64,000 bases of DNA from Chitinophagaceae bacterium UBA1953 (GTDB lineage: Bacteria > Bacteroidota > Bacteroidia > Chitinophagales > Chitinophagaceae). Positions within the stretch are counted from its first letter, which is position 1; each line of letters opens with the position of its first letter. Shown in pieces: positions 34,176 through 41,911 of this stretch. Both the position numbers and the translations under genes were made by a program. Under the pieces are notes generated by a model that had not been told where the DNA came from, did no database searches, and saw only the letters and a list, made by a program, of their open reading frames with translations. The stretch lies in contig DDEN01000050.1 in the NCBI GenBank assembly GCA_002336115.1, forward strand, positions 62,001-126,000. The letters are read 5' to 3'.

Positions 34176-34994
34176 ATGGTAGCAGCAAAGAAAAGGATTT
34201 TATTTATTGCCAGCGAAATGTCTCCATATCTGGAGGAAACCGATTTCTCTTCAATAGTTAACCAACTGGCAATAAAAGCAAACGACGGTGGGTTTGAAAT
34301 ACGTTGCATCATGCCTCGCTTTGGTGTGATTAATGAGCGCCGTCACCGTTTGCACGAAGTGGTTCGTCTCAGTGGTATCAATGTTTCAGTTGATAATGAT
34401 GATTATCCGCTGCAGATTAAGGTAGCTTCTTTACCAAATGCAAGACTACAGGTTTATTTTCTTGAAAATGAAGATTTTTTCAAAAGAAAATTCATTTATC
34501 ATGATGAGAATGACAAGTGGTTTGATGACAATGATCTGAGAACAATTTTCTTTTGTAAAGGAGCTCTTGAAACAGTAAAAAAATTCGGTTGGCCTCCTGA
34601 TATTATTCATTGCAGCGGTTGGATGACAGGACTCATCCCTATGTATTTACAAACTGCCTACAAAAAGGAACCTGTTTTCGGCAATAGTAAACTTGTTTTT
34701 ACAATTGGTCAGAACACTTTCAAAGAAAAATTGGGTGCGAAGTTTTTGAAACTGGCAAATATTCATGCTAATATTAAAGACAAAGACCTTGAACCGTACA
34801 AGGATACAAACAATACAGCAATGTTTCGTGGCGGTGCTACCTATGCCGATGCGATTACTTTTGGTGCCGAGAAAGTTGATAAAAAATTGCTGGAAGAATT
34901 CAGTAAAGTGCGTGGCAAGAAAGTTATTCCTTTCAAACCTGAGAGTGATTTAACAGAGTATTTACAACTATATACCGACCTTTCGTCGAAATAA
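34176..34994 (+). CDS. Half-length glycogen/starch-synthase-like protein
   Basis: A protein of 272 residues similar to the N-terminal (acceptor-side, GT5) domain of glycogen synthase: KRILFIASEMSPYLEE at the start, RCIMPRFGVINERRHRLHEV, FFCKGALETVKKFGWPPDII and SGWMTGLIPMYLQ. Full GlgA is about 470-490 residues; the whole nucleotide-sugar-binding second domain is absent. The KxGGL ADP-glucose loop, expected shortly after the first strand, is replaced by EETDFSSIVNQL. Catalysis is therefore doubtful, and a regulatory or binding role is possible. The reading frame is intact, so this is not recent decay. A DUF4270 lipoprotein gene follows by 16 bases. Confidence 0.8.
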   Translation: MVAAKKRILFIASEMSPYLEETDFSSIVNQLAIKANDGGFEIRCIMPRFGVINERRHRLHEVVRLSGINVSVDNDDYPLQIKVASLPNARLQVYFLENEDFFKRKFIYHDENDKWFDDNDLRTIFFCKGALETVKKFGWPPDIIHCSGWMTGLIPMYLQTAYKKEPVFGNSKLVFTIGQNTFKEKLGAKFLKLANIHANIKDKDLEPYKDTNNTAMFRGGATYADAITFGAEKVDKKLLEEFSKVRGKKVIPFKPESDLTEYLQLYTDLSSK

Positions 34995-34999
34995 TTTTG
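34992..34999 (+). promoter_or_regulatory. Possible -7 promoter box of the DUF4270 gene
   Basis: TAATTTTG overlaps the stop codon of the preceding gene and ends 11 bases before the ATG at 35011, so transcripts would have almost no leader. It matches TAnnTTTG but could be chance. Confidence 0.4.
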
Positions 35000-35010
35000 T
35001 CTTTTTGCAT

Positions 35011-36507
35011 ATGACTTTTTTTAACTCTGCTTCAGAAAGAAGAACCCTTTATTTCATAGCTGCGGGAATGCTTATTTTAATTTTCTCCGGCTGCACAAAA
35101 CTGGAAAGCACACGATTGGGGGGCGATTTATTACCAGGTTCAGATGGTTTGATAACTGATACAATTATGTTACCTGTATCTACCACCTCTTTCATAGAAT
35201 CGGACACTGCCTATGCTGAAAAAAGTGAAGATCATTTATTAGGATACATTAACGACCCGATTTTCGGAACTACAACAGCAGCAATGTACCTTCAGATGCT
35301 GCCCACTTTGTACCCGTATTCATATCCTGTAGCAAAAGACAGCTTATTTTTAGATTCATGTGTTGTTTCATTTGCCTTTTCGGGAACTTATGGTGATACA
35401 AACGCTGTTACCAAAGTAAACCTCTACAAAATAACAGACCCAACCTTCAAATCAAACACAAAATATCTTTATAATCAGGGGGTAAACTTTTCAACCGCTG
35501 ACCTTTTAGGATCTGCTACATTCTCGGCTCATAGCCTCAGAACCGGGTATAAGGCAGCATACAAAACAGATACAATCTATAACCAACTCCGTATCCGTTT
35601 GGATAACACTTTTGCTCAATGGCTGCTTGACCAAGACAATATTACCGGCGCTTTTCAGAACGATTCAATCTTTAAAACGTATTTAAACGGTTTTGCACTT
35701 ATTCCTGATTCAACTCAGAGCGGTAATGCCATTCATTATTTTTCTTTAACAGGTACCGATACAAAAGTGAATATGTATTTCCGGTATAAAATGCGTGGAG
35801 TAACCACTACAACCTGGGACACAACAGTACGTACACTCACTTTTGTGAATGATACAATTAATGAAAGAAGTGCTAATGCGAATAAAATATACAGAAATTA
35901 TACAGGAAGCCTCGCTGCCCCAACCATTACATCCGGTCAGCCAGCTTCAATGGCCTACATTCTTACAACTCCGGGAACATCCGTACGAATAAAAATTCCT
36001 GGTCTTGATACATTAAAAAACAAGCCTTACATTATTCACAGGGCAGAAATTGTTGCAAGACAGATTTACCAGGGACCTTCAGCCATAGAACAGTTTCTTT
36101 ATCAACCTGTTCTCCATTTATTCAGTTACGATACTGATGGTAATACCCGGCATATTCCATACGACAGTATTAATTATTCTACACTTTCGTATAGCTCAAC
36201 ATCATTGAAGTATGTATATGATATAAGCAACTCCTATACTGGTGGAATTCCAAGTTATATTACTGACAATTCAGGTAATACTGTTGCTGAATATAAATTA
36301 AATATTACCCGCTTTGTTCAGAATATAGTGACCGGTAAAGCCACTAACAGGGACTTTAAATTGTCCGCACCTTATTACGCAACATTCACCGATGGTATAA
36401 GTAGTAGCAGCCCGATTAATTCTCTTGCTTTTGGAAGAGTACAGTTGGGAGGCGGTACACATCCAACGCAAAGAATGTATGTGCGTATTTATTACAGTAA
36501 AGAATAA
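35011..36507 (+). CDS. DUF4270-domain lipoprotein
   Basis: An exported lipoprotein of 498 residues from the ATG at 35011 (a TTG two codons earlier is in frame). The signal peptide ends at lipobox FSGC with Cys28. The family look is clear: STRLGGDLLPGSD, SYINDPIFGTTTA-like text (LGYINDPIFGTTTAAMY), VVSFAFSGTYGDTNAVTKV and a C-terminal SSSPINSLAFGRVQLGGG before an RIYYSKE end. DUF4270 proteins are Bacteroidota envelope lipoproteins of unknown role, probably outer-membrane beta-rich. It lies between the glycogen-synthase-like gene and metK on the same strand. Confidence 0.86.
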   Translation: MTFFNSASERRTLYFIAAGMLILIFSGCTKLESTRLGGDLLPGSDGLITDTIMLPVSTTSFIESDTAYAEKSEDHLLGYINDPIFGTTTAAMYLQMLPTLYPYSYPVAKDSLFLDSCVVSFAFSGTYGDTNAVTKVNLYKITDPTFKSNTKYLYNQGVNFSTADLLGSATFSAHSLRTGYKAAYKTDTIYNQLRIRLDNTFAQWLLDQDNITGAFQNDSIFKTYLNGFALIPDSTQSGNAIHYFSLTGTDTKVNMYFRYKMRGVTTTTWDTTVRTLTFVNDTINERSANANKIYRNYTGSLAAPTITSGQPASMAYILTTPGTSVRIKIPGLDTLKNKPYIIHRAEIVARQIYQGPSAIEQFLYQPVLHLFSYDTDGNTRHIPYDSINYSTLSYSSTSLKYVYDISNSYTGGIPSYITDNSGNTVAEYKLNITRFVQNIVTGKATNRDFKLSAPYYATFTDGISSSSPINSLAFGRVQLGGGTHPTQRMYVRIYYSKE

Positions 36508-36528
36508 GAGTAAAACACCGGGTTATCT

Positions 36529-36537
36529 TATCTTTGC
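36529..36537 (+). promoter_or_regulatory. Bacteroidota -7 promoter box of metK
   Basis: TATCTTTGC, an exact TAnnTTTG match ending 28 bases before the metK ATG. The resulting short leader leaves no room for a SAM riboswitch. Confidence 0.6.
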
Positions 36538-36565
36538 AGCCTCTAATCCATAAGAAACTTAAATT

Positions 36566-37822
36566 ATGCCGTATTTATTTACATCTGAATCTGTGTCCGA
36601 AGGTCATCCGGACAAAGTAGCTGATCAAATCAGCGATGCTTTAATTGACAATTTTCTTGCTTTTGACCCTCAGTCAAAAGTTGCTTGCGAAACACTTGTA
36701 ACCACGGGTCAGGTGGTTTTGGCAGGTGAGGTAAAATCCAAGGCTTATCTTGACGTACAGGAAATTGCCCGTGGTGTGATAAAGAAAATTGGCTACACAA
36801 AAAGTGAATATAAATTTGAAGCTGAATCTTGCGGTGTGTTATCAGCAATTCATGAACAAAGTTCTGATATTAACCAGGGCGTTGTAAGAAAAAATAAGGA
36901 AGATCAGGGAGCCGGTGACCAGGGAATGATGTTTGGCTACGCATCGAACGAAACAGAACAATATATGCCTTTGGCTTTGGATCTGGCACATAACCTTTTA
37001 ATTGAATTGGCTGCTATCCGCAGGGAGAAGAATTCAAAAATGCCTTATCTGCGCCCCGATGCAAAAAGCCAGGTTACTTTGGAATATGATGATAACAATC
37101 GTCCAGTGCGTATTGATGCAATTGTAATTTCCACCCAGCACGACGATTTTGATAGTGAGGCTAAAATGCTGGCTAAAATTAAAGCCGATGTAATCAATAT
37201 TCTTATTCCACGCATTAAATCAAAATACAAGAAATACGCTAAGTTGTTTAACGACAACATTACTTACCATGTTAACCCAACCGGTAAATTTGTAATTGGC
37301 GGGCCTCATGGCGATACCGGATTAACCGGCCGTAAAATCATTGTTGATACTTATGGCGGTAAAGGTGCTCATGGTGGTGGCGCTTTCAGTGGGAAAGATC
37401 CTTCCAAAGTTGACCGTTCTGCAGCATACGCAACTCGTCATATTGCTAAAAATCTTGTTGCTGCCGGAGTTTGTGATGAAGTTCTTGTACAGGTATCGTA
37501 CGCAATTGGTGTGGCAAAACCAACTTCAGTTAACGTAAATACTTATGGTACAGCAAAAGTTGAATTAAATGACGGCGAAATTGCGAAAATTGTTCAAAGC
37601 GTTTTTGACATGCGCCCGTACTTCATTGAGCAGCGCCTGAAACTTCGTAACCCCATTTACAGCGAAACTGCTGCATATGGTCACATGGGTCGTGTGCCGG
37701 AAGTAAAAGAAAAAATATTCAGAAGCCCCGATGGTAAAGAAAAGAAAGTAAAAGTAGAATTGTTTACCTGGGAGAAATTAGATTATGTTTCAAAAGTGAA
37801 GAAAGCTTTTGGGCTGAAATAA
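36566..37822 (+). CDS. metK: S-adenosylmethionine synthetase
   Basis: Makes S-adenosylmethionine from methionine and ATP; the product feeds the methyltransferases in this window (SET protein, rlmB-type enzyme). At 418 residues it is slightly longer than the usual about 385-400. Motifs: [20 protein letters not shown] (ATP and Mg site), [32 protein letters not shown] (P-loop-like) and [20 protein letters not shown]-like text with [18 protein letters not shown]. It has its own promoter box and a strong terminator, so it is probably a single-gene unit. Confidence 0.98.
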   Translation: [418 protein letters not shown]

Positions 37823-37845
37823 GTAAAACAATTCGTTAGCTATGG

Positions 37846-37878
37846 ACCCTGTAAGCCAAAATCTTACAGGGTTTTTTA
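37846..37878 (+). terminator. metK intrinsic terminator
   Basis: A perfect 10-base stem ACCCTGTAAG (37846-37855) / CTTACAGGGT (37863-37872) with a 7-base loop, followed by TTTTTATTT. Confidence 0.93.
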
Positions 37879-37902
37879 TTTGATAAATCATTTCTTTGCA
37901 AA

Positions 37903-38670
37903 GTGAAACAGTTCAGGCAAAAACAAAGTCGTCCAAAAAAATCGTCGCTGATAGCAGGAAAAATTGCTGTTCTTGAAGCACTTCAGGAAGGCAAACAGAT
38001 AGACAGAGTTTATATACTTAATACTTTGCATGGCGATGTAGCTGAAGAAATAAAGAAAGTTGCGCTTAAGCACAATATCCCCGTAAACAAAGTTCCTGTT
38101 GAGAAATTGAAAAGTTTCAATATTGCAGACCATGATGGATGTATTGCACAGCTTTCAAAAATCCGTTACCAGGATTTGCAGGAAGTTATTTCATGGGTTG
38201 TTGAAAAAGGTGAAATGCCCTTGTTTTTAATACTTGATGGTATTACTGATATACGGAACATTGGGGGAATTGCACGTACTGCCTTTTGCTGTGGTGTTCA
38301 GGCCATCATTATACCTGAAAAAGGTGTGGGTGCATTAAATGAAGATGCCATACTTACAAGCGCAGGAGCTTTAGAACAAATTGCAGTTTGCAGGGTGAAC
38401 AGCTTAATGAAAGCAGTGGACGACCTGCACCTGAACGGAATAAAAGTTTTTGCAAGCGAAATGACCGCAAAAAAACTGGTTTATGACTGCAATTTTAAAG
38501 AACCGTCAGCTATTGTAATGGGAGGGGAGGAAAAAGGGATTTTCCCAGCGCTGATGAAAATATGCGATGAACAATTTAAAATACCAATGACAGGCGGCTT
38601 TGAGTCATTAAATGTTTCCGTAGCCACAGGAATGATTCTTTATGAAGCCATGAAACAAAGGATAAACTAA
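37903..38670 (+). CDS. rlmB: TrmH/RlmB-family rRNA 2'-O-methyltransferase
   Basis: A SPOUT methyltransferase of 255 residues. The N-terminal substrate-binding domain (about 17-80, IAGKIAVLEALQEGKQIDRV) precedes the knot domain with LFLILDGITDIRNIGGIART (motif 1), AIVMGGEEKGIFP (motif 2) and IPMTGGFESLNVSVATGMIL (motif 3), as in RlmB, which methylates G2251 of 23S rRNA. The start is a GTG at 37903; no in-frame ATG precedes the N-terminal domain, and a TTTCTTTG box ends five bases before. The next gene begins directly after the stop codon. Confidence 0.9.
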   Translation: MKQFRQKQSRPKKSSLIAGKIAVLEALQEGKQIDRVYILNTLHGDVAEEIKKVALKHNIPVNKVPVEKLKSFNIADHDGCIAQLSKIRYQDLQEVISWVVEKGEMPLFLILDGITDIRNIGGIARTAFCCGVQAIIIPEKGVGALNEDAILTSAGALEQIAVCRVNSLMKAVDDLHLNGIKVFASEMTAKKLVYDCNFKEPSAIVMGGEEKGIFPALMKICDEQFKIPMTGGFESLNVSVATGMILYEAMKQRIN

Positions 38671-39645
38671 ATGAACTTTTTCAGCAATATTGATATTAAG
38701 CCTTTACCAACTCCAATTAATTATAATCACAAAATAATGCTGGTTGGCAGTTGTTTCACGGAGCATATTGGAAGCAATTTAAAAGATTTGAAATTCAATA
38801 TTATACAAAATCCAAATGGTATTTTATTTGAACCTTTGAGCGTTTGCAACAGCTTGGTTTCATATATTCAAAATAAAAAATATTATACTAACGATCTTTT
38901 TCAGTTAAATGAGTTGTGGCAAAGTTGGGATCACCACAGCAGGTTTTCCAATCCAGACATTGATACAGCATTGGAGCAAATTAATTTGTCGCAACAAAAA
39001 GCACATAATTTCTTACAATCTGCCGACTGGCTTATTGTAACACTTGGTTCTTCTTTTGTTTATAAGCTGAAAGAAAGCCACAGGTTTGTTGCAAATTGTC
39101 ATAAGGCTCCGGCACAAACATTTGAAAAATACCTGATACCGATAGATGAACTGATTGCAACAATTGATAATGCAATTCATCAGTTGTTTCATTTTAACAA
39201 TAAACTGAAGATTATTTTTACAATAAGTCCTGTACGGCATTTGAGGGACGGTATTGTTGAGAATAACCGAAGTAAAGCCCGGTTAATTGAAACTGTACAT
39301 CATTTAGTAAACAAATTTGATCGTTTATTCTATTTTCCAGCTTATGAACTGGTGATAGATGTACTCAGGGATTACCGTTTTTATGACATTGATCTTGCTC
39401 ATCCAAATTATGCAGCTACACAATTTGTGATGGAAAAGTTTTCGGAATTTGCATTTAAAGAGCCTACGCTTGCGCTTATGAAAGAAATTAAACAAATTGT
39501 TACAGCAAAAAATCATAAAGCATTTCATCCTGGTTCTATTCAACACCAACAATTTCTTCGGAAGCATTATGAAAAGACAAAAGCTATTGCCGATACAAAT
39601 CCATTGCTTGATTTTACTTCCGAGCTTAGCTATTTCACAATATAG
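38671..39645 (+). CDS. GSCFA-family protein
   Basis: A protein of 324 residues with the family-naming motif IMLVGSCFTEHIG (about 23-35), followed by NPNGILFEPLSVCNSL, DWLIVTLGSSFVYKL, FTISPVRHLRDGIVENNRSK and YFPAYELVIDVLRDYRFYD with DLAHPNYAA. This block order resembles SGNH/GDSL esterases (Ser in GSCF, His in the DLxHPN segment), so a hydrolase acting on acyl groups or polysaccharide is likely, but no GSCFA substrate is established here. The ATG abuts the stop codon of the methyltransferase gene, so the two are cotranscribed. Confidence 0.87.
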   Translation: MNFFSNIDIKPLPTPINYNHKIMLVGSCFTEHIGSNLKDLKFNIIQNPNGILFEPLSVCNSLVSYIQNKKYYTNDLFQLNELWQSWDHHSRFSNPDIDTALEQINLSQQKAHNFLQSADWLIVTLGSSFVYKLKESHRFVANCHKAPAQTFEKYLIPIDELIATIDNAIHQLFHFNNKLKIIFTISPVRHLRDGIVENNRSKARLIETVHHLVNKFDRLFYFPAYELVIDVLRDYRFYDIDLAHPNYAATQFVMEKFSEFAFKEPTLALMKEIKQIVTAKNHKAFHPGSIQHQQFLRKHYEKTKAIADTNPLLDFTSELSYFTI

Positions 39646-39689
39646 ATAATTCGTATAATTAACATTATGTTAAATAGTACTTCGGTACA

Positions 39690-39721
39690 AAAACAAAAAT
39701 CCCCGACTTTTACGCCGGGGA
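39690..39721 (-). terminator. rpoD intrinsic terminator
   Basis: TCCCCG/CGGGGA hairpin at 39700-39721 with one interior mismatch. Read leftward it is followed by the T-rich run at 39690-39699. It lies 28 bases after the rpoD stop. Confidence 0.8.
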
Positions 39722-39748
39722 CAGATACTTATTACCCATTTTAATCTT

Positions 39749-40609
39749 TTAGTTTCCAAGATAGCTTTTCAACGCATTGCTGTAGCGTGCTTTTTGCAAA
39801 CGCTTAATAGCCCTTTCTTTAATCTGACGAATACGTTCTTTTGTAAGATCATATTTCTGACCAATCTGTTCTATCGTAACTCCATTTTCACCATCAAGGC
39901 CAAAATACGCATTCACAATTTCAGCTTCCCTTGGACTGAGTGATTTTAATACACGGCGAATTTCATTGCGAAGTGAGTCTTTCATCACATCCTCGTCTGT
40001 ATCATCACTTCCTTCCAGTAAATCGCCCATTGCCACATCTTCGGCCTCATGTACCGGCGCATCTAAAGAAGTATGCCTTGTATTGCTCTGGAAAATATTA
40101 TTAATTTCTGTTTCGCTCATTTCCAGAATGTCGGCCAGTTCCTCTGTTGAAGGTTCACGCTCATGTTCCTGTTCAAAAGCCATATATGCTTTATTGGCTT
40201 TATTATAAGTTCCGATCTTATTTTGCGGAAGACGCACCAAACGTCCTTGTTCAGCTAATGCCTGCAAAATAGACTGACGTATCCACCAAACTGCGTAAGA
40301 AATGAATTTAAAACCCTTGGTTTCATCGAAACGCTGAGCCGCTTTAATTAAACCAAGATTACCTTCATTTATCAGATCACTGAGCGATAAACCCTGGTGC
40401 TGATATTGTTTTGCCACAGATACCACAAAACGAAGGTTTGATTGTACCAATTTATCCAAAGCCCGCTGATCGCCCATTTTAATGCGCTGGGCCAAAGTGG
40501 TCTCCTCTTCGGGAGTAATCATAGGGATCTTGGAAATTTCCTGTAAATACTTTTCAACCGCTTGTGAATCACGGTTGGTAATTTGTGTTGCAATTTTTAA
40601 CTGCCGCAT
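39749..40609 (-). CDS. rpoD: Primary RNA polymerase sigma factor
   Basis: The vegetative sigma factor, 286 residues. Region 1.2 starts near DSQAVEKYLQEISKIPMITP. Region 2 contains NLRFVVSVAKQYQHQGLSL, LINEGNLGLIKAAQRFD and FKFISYAVWWIRQSILQAL. Region 3 follows, and region 4 ends with YDLTKERIRQIKERAIKRL. Region 1.1 and the long non-conserved insert of E. coli RpoD are missing, as is normal in Bacteroidota, whose promoters have the unusual -7 TAnnTTTG seen repeatedly here. A TACCTTTG box lies about 95 bases upstream. Confidence 0.96.
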   Translation of the reverse strand: MRQLKIATQITNRDSQAVEKYLQEISKIPMITPEEETTLAQRIKMGDQRALDKLVQSNLRFVVSVAKQYQHQGLSLSDLINEGNLGLIKAAQRFDETKGFKFISYAVWWIRQSILQALAEQGRLVRLPQNKIGTYNKANKAYMAFEQEHEREPSTEELADILEMSETEINNIFQSNTRHTSLDAPVHEAEDVAMGDLLEGSDDTDEDVMKDSLRNEIRRVLKSLSPREAEIVNAYFGLDGENGVTIEQIGQKYDLTKERIRQIKERAIKRLQKARYSNALKSYLGN

Positions 40610-40703
40610 GATTTATTCCTCTTAATGTTATGTAACGTTGCTAAGACAGGGAAATTTGACCGAATAGTGTAAAAAACTGGTTAAGAATCTCTACTGCCAA
40701 GTA

Positions 40704-40711
40704 CAAAGGTA
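40704..40711 (-). promoter_or_regulatory. Possible -7 promoter box of rpoD
   Basis: Read leftward: TACCTTTG, a TAnnTTTG match about 95 bases upstream of the rpoD ATG. The remaining 170 bases up to the divergent threonine aldolase gene show nothing else clear. Confidence 0.4.
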
Positions 40712-40882
40712 CAAATCAATACTCGTTTTTCATAGTCTATGTGAATAAATGCGCCTAAATTGGGTATTATTCTATCGTTTGTGGTGAATAATATAACAAT
40801 TTGAATCACAAAAAGATATAGGATGTTGTCAGTCAGACGTTTATTTTGATTTAGCTTTACCTAAATAAGTTAAAATTATTTT

Positions 40883-41908
40883 ATGGAATGGGTAGATTTA
40901 AGAAGTGATACCGTTACCAAGCCCACGAAACCGATGCTTGAGGCCATGTTCTCGGCAAAAGTTGGTGATGATGTATTTGGCGAGGATGAAACTGTTAACA
41001 AATTAGAAGCAACTGCTGCAACTTTGTTTGGGATGGAAGCAGGTTTATACTGCCCTTCCGGCACAATGACAAACCAGATTGCCATTAAACTTCACACAAA
41101 ACCAGGCGATGAAATAATCTGCGATTTTACTTCGCATGTTTTTCAATATGAAGGTGGCGGCATTGCTTTCAATTCGGGAGCTTCAGCACAATTGGTTCAT
41201 GGCAACCGGGGACGTATTACTGCCAGTCAGGTTGAAGCAGCTATTAATAACCCCCATGATATTCATAAACCCGTTACTACTCTTGTTGTGCTTGAAAACA
41301 CAAGCAATCGTGGAGGCGGAAGCTGTTATGAATTAGCTGATATTGAATCTATAAAACAAATCTGTTCACAAAACAATTTAAAACTTCATTTAGACGGGGC
41401 AAGGATTTTTAATGCACTTATTGCCAAAAAACAAACACCTCTGCAATTCGGACAGCAATTTGATACAATTTCTGTTTGCCTGAGCAAAGGTCTGGGCGCC
41501 CCTGTTGGCAGTGTTTTACTTGGTTCAAAAGAAATGATTAACCGGGCAAGAAGGATCAGGAAAGTGTTCGGTGGCGGAATGAGGCAGGCAGGCATTATTG
41601 CCGCAGCAGGCTTGTATGCTTTAGAAAATCATTTTGAGCGGCTTGGTATCGATCACAAACATGCAAAGCTGATTGAAGAAGCACTCCTCACCCATCCCAA
41701 AGTCAAATCCGTGCTTCCTGTTGAAACAAACATTGTGATTTTTAACCTTAAAGAAACTGTTGAAACAAACCGGTTTATCGATCAGTTAAAATCTCAGGGA
41801 ATTCTGTGTTTAGCAACAGGAAAAAAACAGGTGAGATTTGTATTGCATTTAGATGTTACTGAAGAAATGGTTTCAACTGTAATTAGAAGCCTGAAAGAGA
41901 TTGCCTGA
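40883..41908 (+). CDS. ltaE: Low-specificity threonine aldolase
   Basis: PLP enzyme of fold type I, 341 residues, cleaving threonine or allo-threonine to glycine and acetaldehyde. The N-terminal DLRSDTVTKPTKPMLEAM and GDDVFGEDETVNKLE are family hallmarks. Next are GLYCPSGTMTNQIAI, LHLDGARIFNA (PLP-ring Asp), and the Schiff-base Lys in SVCLSKGLGAPVGSVL (about 200), followed by FGGGMRQAGIIAAAGL. It converges with the GH20 gene, with 3 bases between stops, and no terminator is seen. Confidence 0.94.
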   Translation: MEWVDLRSDTVTKPTKPMLEAMFSAKVGDDVFGEDETVNKLEATAATLFGMEAGLYCPSGTMTNQIAIKLHTKPGDEIICDFTSHVFQYEGGGIAFNSGASAQLVHGNRGRITASQVEAAINNPHDIHKPVTTLVVLENTSNRGGGSCYELADIESIKQICSQNNLKLHLDGARIFNALIAKKQTPLQFGQQFDTISVCLSKGLGAPVGSVLLGSKEMINRARRIRKVFGGGMRQAGIIAAAGLYALENHFERLGIDHKHAKLIEEALLTHPKVKSVLPVETNIVIFNLKETVETNRFIDQLKSQGILCLATGKKQVRFVLHLDVTEEMVSTVIRSLKEIA

Positions 41909-41911
41909 TAA

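Noticed and set aside
36508..36565. Possible SAM riboswitch before metK
   Set aside because: The gap is 58 bases and the promoter box leaves a leader of only about 20 bases.
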